Program-made: the position numbers and the translations under genes
Assembly (NCBI RefSeq): GCF_000305935.1
Contig: NC_018870.1
Coordinates: 1,668,001-1,732,000, forward strand
Length of the DNA stretch: 64,000 nucleotides
DNA from: Thermacetogenium phaeum DSM 12270
GTDB taxonomy: Bacteria > Bacillota > DSM-12270 > Thermacetogeniales > Thermacetogeniaceae
Direction: 5' to 3'
Part shown: piece by piece, positions 1 to 8,003 of the stretch
Layout: every line of letters starts with the position of its first letter
Position numbering within the stretch: the first letter of the stretch is position 1
Notes under the pieces: generated by a model
What the model was told of the DNA's origin: nothing
What the model saw: only the letters and a program-made list of their open reading frames with translations
Databases searched by the model: none

Positions 1-661
1 ACTTGGTCAGGATATTCCCCCCGACAGGCAAAAGGCGGGCAAAACGGATCTCCCCGTCCCGGACGATAACCAGATATGACGTGCTCATCCCGATATCGGC
101 GATGGCGACGGTGCCCTCAACTTCCCTCCCGAAAAGGCGCCAGAGAGCAAAAACCTGCGCATCAACGGCGGTCACCGTCAAGCCGGCACGGGAAAAGATG
201 CCGTAGTACTGGTAAACGGTAGCCGCCGGCACGACAAACAGCAGCACATTCACGATCGGCTCCTGCCCCTCTGCAGCCTCTCCCAATCGCACATAGCGGA
301 TAATCAATTGTTCGAGAGGAGTAGGAACAAACTTTTCCACCTCGAATCTAATGGCCGCCTCCAGTTCTTTATCGCTCATTCGAGGGAAACGCAAAATGCG
401 GCTGATCACTTTTTCCCCACCGATGCAGGTTATCACCTCATTCAGACTGAGATTTCTCAGCTCCCGCAGAGACTCAACAAGCTTCTCCTCATCTACCTCG
501 TCCGACCAAACCCCTTTCGGGGAAGGGATGAACATTAGAGAGGTCACTAGGGGAACCCCGTCATATATTTGCACCTCGGCAGCCTTAATGCTATTGGTGC
601 CCACATCGATCCCGATAAAGTTCGTCTTTTTGGGCAAATACTTTTGAAAGTAATCTTTCAT
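1..661 (-). CDS. pilM: Type IV pilus assembly protein PilM, N-terminal part (cut by window edge)
   Basis: This is the first 220 codons of an actin-fold ATPase that forms the cytoplasmic part of the PilMNO alignment complex of type IV pili. I read it from the ATG at 659-661; no stop occurs before the window edge. Residues 15-22 (FIGIDVGT) are the phosphate-1 loop of the actin/FtsA/PilM fold, and a second loop (VAIADIGMSTS) lies near the truncated end. It is the last gene visible of a minus-strand pilus cluster; pilN and pilO would be expected just outside the window. The family is clear, and only the C-terminal part is missing. Confidence 0.9.
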   Translation of the reverse strand, partial: MKDYFQKYLPKKTNFIGIDVGTNSIKAAEVQIYDGVPLVTSLMFIPSPKGVWSDEVDEEKLVESLRELRNLSLNEVITCIGGEKVISRILRFPRMSDKELEAAIRFEVEKFVPTPLEQLIIRYVRLGEAAEGQEPIVNVLLFVVPAATVYQYYGIFSRAGLTVTAVDAQVFALWRLFGREVEGTVAIADIGMSTSYLVIVRDGEIRFARLLPVGGNILTK

Positions 662-797
662 ATATAAATACCGCCTTTTAGCACCCTCACTTTTAAAATT
701 ACCATCCTGTCGGTGCGAACTCGATCGCTCGAATTTAGAACACCCCTCAGCCACAATAAACTAAGGTCCGGCCTCTAACCTCTACCGAAAACCACAA

Positions 798-2156
798 TCA
801 ACTTATCCACCTAGTAATTTTCAAAAAACTCGTAGCCTCGTTCGAATAATAATAATCAATGGCAATTTCATCATACTCGATTTCTATTGTACAGCCTGAG
901 GAATCGATAAAAGGAGCAGTAATTGCACCGATCAACTTAGTTTTGTTTTTTATCGTAGCCTTTTCCTTTGAATAGAGAAAGGCCTGGATATAAGCCTCTT
1001 TATTGGGGTTTGGATGAGACTTAATTTCGATTTCATTGATCGCCAAAATTGTTAAGCAATCATCATCTTGACTTTTTTCCAAATATTTATTCTTATCTTG
1101 TTTTCCGATGGTCACCTTTCCATTCACTACGATGGTTGCTCTTCCTGAATAAATACCCGCTAGCGACAAATCACCATCAATAAAATAAATCCCCTCTTCA
1201 AAGTTCAAATCATCAGGTATTTCATAAAAATCGGCATTCTTCCTGTACCACTCTAAATTCTCATCGCTGAGAAGGTCGGGAAAAACAGAATCATCGGGTA
1301 TCAACGCAGCCAAATCATCCGGATTCATTTTGATAACATCCCCAGAGAATTCTACATCCTTCCCCCAGGTTACATTTTTATCGTTAGCAATATAGATGTT
1401 ACCAGTCAACTGGGAAAAGTCACCAATATAGACATCCTCCAATGCATAAATATTACCTATAACACTGGTAAATTTACTGTTTCCTTTCTCATCTTTTTTG
1501 TCCTGACTCTTGTTCCCATTTTCGAGATTAACTTTACCTCTGCAAAAAATATCTCCAATCAGTGTTGATCCTGCCGGAATATCTAGGTCATAATCACTTG
1601 TATAAATATCAACATCAAAATCAACTCCATGACCTTGAGGTAATCCTGAAATCTCTTCAGCCCATACACCTCTAAACAACTTCTCCGGGTATGCATATTT
1701 GATCAGAGCATCTACAATCAACGAAGACCTGCTTTGTTGATATCTCCCGATGGACCGAACCCTGACTGTAACTTCATTCGATAAAAAGTTTTCACTTGTC
1801 TTAATAACCCTTACTTCTTCAATGCGCCCTTCATTTGTGCTGCCAACAGGATAACTGACGTTGCTGAACAATACTTCCTTTGAATCATCTTCATCAAAAT
1901 CATCTTTAATCGAAAGTCCTCTTACCCAGGCAGGATCACTCTTGACTTTCGCCAGAGCCCTTTCTACGCCAGCTTCGGCAATGTAATAAGCCTTTTTCTG
2001 ATGAACCTCCTGCACGGCGTTTTTCCGTGCGGTAGAACTTAGCGCAAGGCCCGCCCCGCCGATGATGAAAACAGCCGTCGTCAGAAGCAAAACTATTACT
2101 AACGCCTGGCCTCGCTGTCCGGAAATCACCCCGAGATTTCCCCCTATCGAGATCAT
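798..2156 (-). CDS. PilX-like minor pilus protein with large passenger domain
   Basis: A 452-residue protein with one N-terminal hydrophobic segment (about residues 18-42) after a short positive stretch containing GQRGQALVIVLLL, as in PilX-type pilus assembly proteins, and not the usual GFTLxE prepilin site. A predicted helix with AYYIAEAGVERAL follows, typical of this family. The rest (about residues 160-440) is rich in beta-prone stretches, aspartate and glycine and contains no motif I can name. The start overlaps the stop of the upstream prepilin gene by four bases (ATGA), with GAGGG seven bases ahead. Probably a minor pilin or tip protein; the exact role is unknown. The gene is visibly AT-richer than the pil ATPase genes. 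Confidence 0.7.
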   Translation of the reverse strand: MISIGGNLGVISGQRGQALVIVLLLTTAVFIIGGAGLALSSTARKNAVQEVHQKKAYYIAEAGVERALAKVKSDPAWVRGLSIKDDFDEDDSKEVLFSNVSYPVGSTNEGRIEEVRVIKTSENFLSNEVTVRVRSIGRYQQSRSSLIVDALIKYAYPEKLFRGVWAEEISGLPQGHGVDFDVDIYTSDYDLDIPAGSTLIGDIFCRGKVNLENGNKSQDKKDEKGNSKFTSVIGNIYALEDVYIGDFSQLTGNIYIANDKNVTWGKDVEFSGDVIKMNPDDLAALIPDDSVFPDLLSDENLEWYRKNADFYEIPDDLNFEEGIYFIDGDLSLAGIYSGRATIVVNGKVTIGKQDKNKYLEKSQDDDCLTILAINEIEIKSHPNPNKEAYIQAFLYSKEKATIKNKTKLIGAITAPFIDSSGCTIEIEYDEIAIDYYYSNEATSFLKITRWIS

Positions 2157-2656
2157 TGATAAGCCCTCAAATACAATCTTGTGGTCATCTCAACAGTGCC
2201 GCTTATCCCTTTTTCTCCCTGAATTTTTATCGTGACAATACGCTCTTCCTCATCAAAACTGAATTCCAGGTTCTTTATCTGGCTTGCTATGGGATGAAAT
2301 GTATCATTCTGTCCTCTTTTGACTTCCACCTCATTATCCTTCTCATCGAATCTGTACGCGACAAGATTATCCTCGGAATCCTTGTAGCTAATTTGGGTCC
2401 CTTCTTCACCTTCCTCGACAACTTTCCAAGCCCCGTCAACTTTTCTAGATACATTCAGCTCTCCAGTAGCTTCTCGCAGGTCACGGGCTATTTTATTGAG
2501 GCTAATCCGGAGGTTTTCCTGCACATCCACCAGCTGGCTGTTTCGAGCGTAAGATCTGTTCGCGTTGGCGTAAAGCAAAGCAACGGTAAAAACTATAAAT
2601 GAAAAAACAGTAAGAGCAATGATGGCCTCCACAAGGGTGAATCCCTTCTCTTCCAT
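2153..2656 (-). CDS. Prepilin-type protein, PilW/PulJ-like minor pilin
   Basis: A short protein (about 167 residues) opening with a class III prepilin signal: EEKG, then FTLVEAIIALTVFSF, with cleavage expected after the Gly and the conserved Glu at +5. The hydrophobic alpha-1 segment is followed by LRISLNKIARDLREATG, a stretch characteristic of PulJ/PilW minor pilins. I use the ATG at 2656 because AGAGGTG lies eight bases upstream; a GTG one codon earlier is possible. It sits four bases after the preceding prepilin gene and overlaps the PilX-like gene, so the three are probably translationally coupled as a minor-pilin initiation set. Confidence 0.8.
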   Translation of the reverse strand: MEEKGFTLVEAIIALTVFSFIVFTVALLYANANRSYARNSQLVDVQENLRISLNKIARDLREATGELNVSRKVDGAWKVVEEGEEGTQISYKDSEDNLVAYRFDEKDNEVEVKRGQNDTFHPIASQIKNLEFSFDEEERIVTIKIQGEKGISGTVEMTTRLYLRAYQ

Positions 2657-2663
2657 CACGCTC

Positions 2664-3221
2664 TCACCTCTTAAATTTATCCGTGGTCAGGGATACTTCC
2701 CGCCGGTTTTCCCCGTCCTGGTAAGACACAGTTACAGTTATTTTTTTCAGGTCTTCAAATTCCGTGTCCTCGACGGCAATTTCAAAGGGAAATTTGCTGT
2801 CGATTTTCCTCAGTATCAGGTATGTAGTCTGGTTTTCGATAGGAGTTTGATCCCATGCAGGCGATACAGTAGCTTGACGGTTAGAAGTGTCATAATGAGT
2901 AATCTCCCGTACCTGGCCAGCGCCGGACCCCCCGGTCAAAGCCACCAAAAACCCCTCAAGATCATCCGTTATCTTCGGTTCTAGAACGATTGTATCGTCA
3001 GAGCCCCCTTGCGCTGTGCCCAGATAACTGGCAGGAAGACTTTTTATTTCCTCCATGATCTCCTGCGCGCTGTTGACAGCAGCAACATCATTGCGGGCTA
3101 GTGAGGTTAAGGCGCTCCCCGTAAGGAAAAAGTTCAAGAATGGCACAATTATAATGCCCAAGAGAGAAACGGCTATAACGACTTCGATTAAGGTAATACC
3201 GTTCCTGTTATCTAAGTACAT
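2664..3221 (-). CDS. Prepilin-type protein, PilV/PulI-like minor pilin
   Basis: About 185 residues with an N-terminal class III prepilin motif (NRNG followed by ITLIEVVIAVSLLG), the +5 glutamate and one hydrophobic helix. The following AAVNSAQEIMEEIKSLP stretch resembles PulI/PilV minor pilins. The open frame extends further upstream, but the ATG at 3221 puts the prepilin leader at the usual length and has a GGTG site seven bases before it. First gene of a three-gene minor-pilin set. The N-terminal leader and cleavage site are certain; the PilV/PulI label comes from gene order and length. Confidence 0.75.
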   Translation of the reverse strand: MYLDNRNGITLIEVVIAVSLLGIIIVPFLNFFLTGSALTSLARNDVAAVNSAQEIMEEIKSLPASYLGTAQGGSDDTIVLEPKITDDLEGFLVALTGGSGAGQVREITHYDTSNRQATVSPAWDQTPIENQTTYLILRKIDSKFPFEIAVEDTEFEDLKKITVTVSYQDGENRREVSLTTDKFKR

Positions 3222-3564
3222 TATCGGACACCGCCACTCAAAAAGCACTGACAAAATCTCGATCCTTACGGTCAACTCATTCCGCTCTGACCGCTTTTCT
3301 GAAAGAAAATCAAACCGGGATCACTCCTGATCCGACAGCGCAGTTCAGCATAATACCGATCAATGTTGGAAATATTTCAACAAAATACAGCAATTTTCCT
3401 GCCAGGGATGACAAAGTAATAGTATTTTTCCCCTATCACTAAGGGGACTCCAGCCATTTAGGCAGGAAAAGGATGGGGATGTGTCGAACTTGCTACCCGG
3501 CAGCTCCGGCCGCAGAACACCCCCGCTGCCATATAGCTGCGGGATACATTCAGGTGATAATAAA
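3222..3564. other. Divergent intergenic region between minor pilins and O-antigen-ligase-like gene
   Basis: About 340 bases separating divergent genes. I see an AT-rich centre (3345-3440) with a self-complementary GAAATATTTC and a small TCCCCT/AGGGGA stem near 3429-3447. Promoters for both directions must lie here, but no clear consensus boxes can be assigned by eye. Confidence 0.4.
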
Positions 3565-4809
3565 GTGAAATTTTTGAAGGCTCTCGGAACGAGGCAGCGG
3601 ACAAAAATTAATTGCGATATCAGATACATTCTGCTCTGGTTGATGCTGTCCGTTTATCCCCTGCTGGTAATTCCCCATCCGTTTTACATCATTTCTCCTG
3701 CCGGTGTGGCCCCACCGGGGTACTTTTATGCCCCCAGGTATGTTGTTCTGGTCTGTTTAAGCCTGGTCGCCCTCGCCGTCCTGATCAAAGACAAAAAACC
3801 GCTCAACCATCCGGTACTGCTCCCGCTGCTGCTTTTTTTAACCTGCGCCATGACATCCTCGTTCCTGGCAGCCGTCCCCATGACGGCATGGATCGGCAGC
3901 CCCTTCAGGTTTACCGGTTTCAGCACCTATTTCTGCTGTTTCATCCTGTTTATCCTGGCCCTGCAGAACAATCAAAAAACCACCGAACTGTTAAAGTGGA
4001 TGATTTTCTGCGCCGCCGCCGTTTCCTTTCTGGCCTTGCTGCAGTACTTCGGGATCAACCTCGTTCCCCACGAACCGGGAAGGGAAGCAACCTACCCCTA
4101 CGGAACCCTTGCCAATCCGAACTTTTTAGGCACTTACACGGCATTTGTCCTCCCGGCGGCGCTGTTTTTCTTTCTGCAGCACCAAAAGCCGTCCTGGCTG
4201 TTCTGCTCAGGACTCATTTACGCCGGTCTCCTGGTCAGCCTCTGCAGGGGAGCCTGGCTGGCATCGCTGGCCGGATTCCTCGTCATCGTTTATTTTGCTT
4301 TAAGAGAGCAAGACAAACGGTCTGCGGTTATAAGATTGAGTTTTGTCTTGCTGGCAGTGACCGTCCTGCTCCTGCCGGCCCGGGACGGCCTGCTGTTATC
4401 CAGGATCCTGACCGTACCCGGCGAGATGGGAAAAGCGGCCATGCTCGAGGCAGATGCCGGTTCTTACCGCATCTTCATCTGGGAGAGGGTATCCAGGCTG
4501 TTCCTGCACTACTGGGCGTTCGGGATCGGCCCCGACCACCTCATCTACGCCAAAATAATCACCCCGAACCACGCCCTGGTGGATAAAGCCCATAACGTCT
4601 TCCTGGAGATTGCGGTGACGATGGGGACCTTTGCGCTGCTGTCCTATCTGGCCTTTCTGAGCTTTTTCTTCCGCCGCCCCCGAAACCGGACGGGATTCCT
4701 GCTGCTGGTGATGATCTCCGTCTACCTGGTGCAGGGGCTGTTCAACATCGACGTCGTCATGGTCATGCCGCTGTTCTGGATCGTCTTGGGGTTGGCGGCG
4801 GGAAGATAA
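3565..4809 (+). CDS. O-antigen ligase/polymerase-like membrane protein (Wzy_C family)
   Basis: A polytopic membrane protein of about 414 residues with roughly ten hydrophobic segments. The central GTLANPNFLGTYTAF block and the later CRGAWLASLAG segment are hallmarks of the O-antigen ligase/Wzy_C superfamily, which also includes pilin O-oligosaccharyltransferases. I chose the GTG at 3565 because AGGTGA stands seven bases upstream and the first membrane helix then begins about 17 residues in; the longer open frame from 3481 lacks a good site. It is the only plus-strand gene inside the pilus cluster. A role in glycosylating pilin or in cell-surface polysaccharide assembly is inference from family and location. 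Confidence 0.8.
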   Translation: MKFLKALGTRQRTKINCDIRYILLWLMLSVYPLLVIPHPFYIISPAGVAPPGYFYAPRYVVLVCLSLVALAVLIKDKKPLNHPVLLPLLLFLTCAMTSSFLAAVPMTAWIGSPFRFTGFSTYFCCFILFILALQNNQKTTELLKWMIFCAAAVSFLALLQYFGINLVPHEPGREATYPYGTLANPNFLGTYTAFVLPAALFFFLQHQKPSWLFCSGLIYAGLLVSLCRGAWLASLAGFLVIVYFALREQDKRSAVIRLSFVLLAVTVLLLPARDGLLLSRILTVPGEMGKAAMLEADAGSYRIFIWERVSRLFLHYWAFGIGPDHLIYAKIITPNHALVDKAHNVFLEIAVTMGTFALLSYLAFLSFFFRRPRNRTGFLLLVMISVYLVQGLFNIDVVMVMPLFWIVLGLAAGR

Positions 4810-4817
4810 GCATAATA

Positions 4818-4859
4818 AGAAGGATGCACAGAGTACTTCATTACTCAATACATCCTTCT
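4818..4859. terminator. Bidirectional terminator-like hairpin
   Basis: An interrupted stem between convergent genes: AGAAGGATG (4818-4826) pairs with CATCCTTCT (4851-4859), and inside it GAGTA (4831-4835) pairs with TACTC (4842-4846). It lies nine bases after the O-antigen-ligase-like stop and 22 bases from the pilin stop, so it could serve both. Confidence 0.65.
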
Positions 4860-4881
4860 AGAAAACTAATCATAATAGCAA

Positions 4882-5313
4882 TTATTCACCGGAACCAAAA
4901 TCGGGCTCTGTTGATTTACCATCTTGCCCTTCTCCTACAAGTTTGCCCGCTCTGAATGTTGCTGTTGTTATAATTTTGTAACTATTACCGCCTCCCTCAT
5001 ATATATACTGTATACTGTCGTTACCCTCTGTACTTATACTTATCCTATCCGTTGCAAGCCCCGCTTTAACAAGCTCTCTATCATTTTCGTCATCCGGATA
5101 CTCACCCTTCTCAGCGTAATAACTGTCCAGTGCCGCCTGCATAGTCGTGATCTCACTCTTTGCCTTGGTCACCTTGGCCCTCTCCACGTACCCCAGATAA
5201 AACCTGATGCCTCCTGCGATCAGCACCGCAATGATGATCAGCACGACCATCATTTCGATCATCGTAAAACCCTTATCATTGCCGAAATATTTGCTGAAAT
5301 ACCTTTTCAGCAC
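4882..5313 (-). CDS. Type IV major-pilin-like prepilin
   Basis: About 143 residues. After a positively charged leader the site GNDKG/FTMIEMMVVLIII gives a class III prepilin cleavage site with Glu at +5, then one hydrophobic helix. The downstream stretch AKSEITTMQAALDSYYAEKGEYPDD is the GspG/PilA-type pattern of a pseudopilin or major pilin. The GTG at 5313 is preferred over an upstream TTG because a GGGGAGAGGAG purine tract precedes it. It stands alone behind a 358-base leader, which fits separate strong expression of a major pilin. Confidence 0.85.
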   Translation of the reverse strand: MLKRYFSKYFGNDKGFTMIEMMVVLIIIAVLIAGGIRFYLGYVERAKVTKAKSEITTMQAALDSYYAEKGEYPDDENDRELVKAGLATDRISISTEGNDSIQYIYEGGGNSYKIITTATFRAGKLVGEGQDGKSTEPDFGSGE

Positions 5314-5671
5314 TTCTCCTCTCCCCTTTCTTTCCAAGTCTCAAGCAATAAAAGAGTAATCTAACCATCATTCAACGGTTTACCTTAGGCCCACCCCCTA
5401 CGAAACATCCTCAATTCTGACAAAAAGTTACCGGTGCAACCATATTTCATCAGTATATTATAAACGGTTATTTCTCAGAACAAAATGCGACTTCACAACC
5501 AAAACTTCTGACAATTCAGTTTCGATCTTAATAACTTAATAAATATCTCAAACAATAGACGTCCAAAGCTTGAGGAAGCCGGTTCCGGAGCAGCCCCGAC
5601 CCGCCTCTGCCTGTTTCATCCCTCTGCAACCGCAGAGAGCAGCACGGGCAAGAAGCAGGCCGGGAGGTGTT
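5314..5671 (-). other. Long AT-rich leader/promoter region of the pilin gene
   Basis: A 358-base gap between pilC and the pilin gene on the same strand. It holds a small CTCTGC/GCAGAG hairpin just after pilC (5622-5637), then AT-rich DNA with a TATAAT-like box on the minus strand (5457-5462). The transcript would have a leader of roughly 140 bases. I could not match it to a known riboswitch. Confidence 0.4.
5457..5485 (-). promoter_or_regulatory. Possible sigma-A-type promoter of the pilin gene
   Basis: On the minus strand TATAAT occupies 5462-5457, with TTTTGT 17 bases upstream. The -10 box is perfect and the -35 weak. The position suits the downstream pilin gene, but in AT-rich DNA this may be chance. 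Confidence 0.35.
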
Positions 5672-6895
5672 TTACATGGCGCCCCCCTGAATCGCCCCGG
5701 AGAGGCCGAACATGGGCAGATAAATGGAGATTGCGATAAACCCCACCAGAATCCCGACGAGGGCTATCAACAAAGGCTCGACGATGCTGGAAAGCCGCTC
5801 CACCGTCTCCGCGGTCTCCCGCTCGTAGAAGTCGGACAGCTTCTCCAGCAGGTCGTCCAGGGTGCCCGCCTCTTCCCCAACGGCGATCATATTGACGGCC
5901 ATGGGAGGGAATACCTTGCTCTTAAGCAGCGCTCCGGCCATTCTCTCCCCCTCCTTGACACCCGCCCGGGCGGCTGCCAGTTCCGCAGCAGCAACTGTGT
6001 TGCCGGCGATCCGTTCCACCGTTTCCAGCGACTGCAGCATGGGAACGCCGCTTTGCAGGAGGGCGGCAAAGGTGCGGGCGAATCTGGCGACGACGGTCTT
6101 GCTGACGAGAGGCCCCACAACTGGCATTCGAAGAAGCAGCCGGTCAAGGTAGGCCTTCCCCTTTTTCGTGGCCAGAGCGTACCTCAGCCCGAGAAAGAGT
6201 GCGGCCAAGAGCAGCAGCCAGAGATACCAGTACTGCGTCAGCAGCGTGCTCGCCCCGATGACCATCCTCGTGGGAAGGGGCAGCTCCGCTCCCATCTCGT
6301 TGAAAATATCGACAAACACCGGTACGATGAGGATCAACAGAGCAACGACGGCAGCAACGGCAATGCCAGCCACGAAGAGGGGGTAGGTCATGGCGGACTT
6401 GACCTTCTCCCTGATTTCGTGCTCTTTTTCAAAGTGCACGGCCAGCCGGAGCAGGGTTTGCTCCAGTCTCCCGCTTACCTCGCCGGCAACCAGCATGTTG
6501 ATCAAGATCTCCGGCAGCTGCCGGCGGTGTTGATTAAAGGCATCGCTCAAACCCTTCCCTTTTTCGACGTCCGTTATAACCTCCCTGAGAATCCTCTGCA
6601 GCTGCCTGTTTTGTGCCTGCTTGGCCAGTACATCCAGGCACTTCAAAAGGGGAATGCCCGCACCGACCATGGTGGCAAACTGCCGGCAAAAAACGGCCAG
6701 ATCCCTGACTCCTATCTTAACGGCGAAAAGTTCGCGCCAATCGAGGCCGATGGTACGCACCGGCTCGATGCTGACCACAAAGAGATTTTTTTCACGCAGC
6801 AGAGCAACGGCCGTACCCGTGTTCTCCGCCTCTACCCTCCCGGTGACCAGCCGGCCGGCGAGATTTCGCGCCCTGTAGGCAAAAAGCTGCGGCAT
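5672..6895 (-). CDS. pilC: Type IV pilus inner-membrane platform protein PilC
   Basis: A 407-residue GspF/PilC family protein. Two repeated T2SSF domains are visible (about residues 60-185 and 265-385), each ending in hydrophobic segments; GEVSGRLEQTL and GEEAGTLDDLL are the paired GExxGxL signatures of the two repeats. It anchors the pilus in the membrane and couples the PilB and PilT motors to pilin insertion and removal. The ATG at 6895 follows the pilT stop by one base and has AGGAG nine bases upstream. The frame is open further upstream, but those codons lie inside pilT. Confidence 0.93.
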   Translation of the reverse strand: MPQLFAYRARNLAGRLVTGRVEAENTGTAVALLREKNLFVVSIEPVRTIGLDWRELFAVKIGVRDLAVFCRQFATMVGAGIPLLKCLDVLAKQAQNRQLQRILREVITDVEKGKGLSDAFNQHRRQLPEILINMLVAGEVSGRLEQTLLRLAVHFEKEHEIREKVKSAMTYPLFVAGIAVAAVVALLILIVPVFVDIFNEMGAELPLPTRMVIGASTLLTQYWYLWLLLLAALFLGLRYALATKKGKAYLDRLLLRMPVVGPLVSKTVVARFARTFAALLQSGVPMLQSLETVERIAGNTVAAAELAAARAGVKEGERMAGALLKSKVFPPMAVNMIAVGEEAGTLDDLLEKLSDFYERETAETVERLSSIVEPLLIALVGILVGFIAISIYLPMFGLSGAIQGGAM

Positions 6896-6896
6896 C

Positions 6897-8003
6897 TCAT
6901 TCCTCTCCTTTTCCCAGGATGCTCTCAGGCTCAAGCGCCCTGCTTAAAACCTCTTCTTTGCCGATCATTCCCTTCCGATAAAGCACCCGCAGGGACATGT
7001 CCAGCGTCTGCATACCGTACTTCCCCCCCGTCTGGATCTGCGAAGGTATCTGGTAGGTCTTCCCTTCACGGATCAGATTTCTGATGGCGGGGGTGGCCAC
7101 CAGGATCTCCAGGGCCAGCGCCCGGCCCGGAACGTCTTTTCGGGGTATCAGCTGCTGCGAAATTACTCCCTCGATGGTATTGGCCAGCTGCACCTTCACC
7201 TGCTGCTGCTGGGCAGAGGGAAAGACGTCGATGATCCTGTCGATGGTTTCGGCGGCACTGGAGGTATGCAGGGTTGCCAGAACAAGGTGGCCGGTTTCGG
7301 CAGCGGTAATGGCTGTGGCTATGGTCTCCAGGTCGCGCATCTCGCCCACCAGGATGACGTCAGGGTCCTCACGCAAGGCCGCCCGCAGAGCCGTGGCAAA
7401 GGATTGGGTGTCCTCGCCGATTTCCCGCTGGTTGACGATGCCCAGCTTGTGCCTGTGGAGGTACTCGATGGGGTCTTCCAGAGTGATGATGTGCAGCCTC
7501 TTCTCCTTGTTAATTAAATCGATCATCGCCGCCAGGGTTGTGGATTTACCGCTGCCGGTGGGGCCCGTCACCAAAATGAGGCCGTGCGGCCTTCTGGACA
7601 GGTAGGCAACCACCGGAGGGAGCCCCAGCTCCTCAAAAGAGGGGATCGTCGTGCTCAGCAGGCGCATCACCAGGGTGGTGCTGTTCCTCTGTTTGAAGAC
7701 GTTCGCCCTCACTCGGGTAACCCCGGGGAGCGAATAGGAGAAGTCCAGTTCCCCTTTTTTCGCATATCGCTCGTACTGGTCCTCCCTCATCATTTCCCGC
7801 GCCAGGAGATCTGTATCCTCCGGTGAAAAGATTCCGATCTCCTCCGGTTTGATTACGTCCAGCCGGCCTCTCAGCTGCGGGTCATCAAGGGGGAAAAGGG
7901 CGCCGTTGATCCTGAAGACCGGAGGCCTGCCGACCGTTATGTGGACATCGGAAGCACCGAGCTTAGCAGCCTGGGTGAGAATGGCGTTAATGTCTGCCAT
8001 CAT
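6897..8003 (-). CDS. pilT: Pilus retraction ATPase PilT
   Basis: A hexameric secretion ATPase that depolymerises type IV pili (twitching motility). All motor motifs are intact: Walker A GPTGSGKS near residue 147, Asp box ITLEDPIEYLH near 177, Walker B ILVGEMRD with catalytic Glu near 215, and His box ATLHTSSAAETIDR near 240. The start sits on a GTGATGATG run overlapping the pilB stop; I take the ATG at 8003, seven bases from GGGAGGA. It is translationally coupled to pilB and pilC. Residues 40-60 form a slightly longer linker than usual. Confidence 0.95.
   Translation of the reverse strand: MMADINAILTQAAKLGASDVHITVGRPPVFRINGALFPLDDPQLRGRLDVIKPEEIGIFSPEDTDLLAREMMREDQYERYAKKGELDFSYSLPGVTRVRANVFKQRNSTTLVMRLLSTTIPSFEELGLPPVVAYLSRRPHGLILVTGPTGSGKSTTLAAMIDLINKEKRLHIITLEDPIEYLHRHKLGIVNQREIGEDTQSFATALRAALREDPDVILVGEMRDLETIATAITAAETGHLVLATLHTSSAAETIDRIIDVFPSAQQQQVKVQLANTIEGVISQQLIPRKDVPGRALALEILVATPAIRNLIREGKTYQIPSQIQTGGKYGMQTLDMSLRVLYRKGMIGKEEVLSRALEPESILGKGEE

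Noticed and set aside
5570-7084. Long plus-strand frame opposite pilC
   Set aside because: Antisense shadow in GC-rich DNA; pilC and pilT on the minus strand have clear family motifs.
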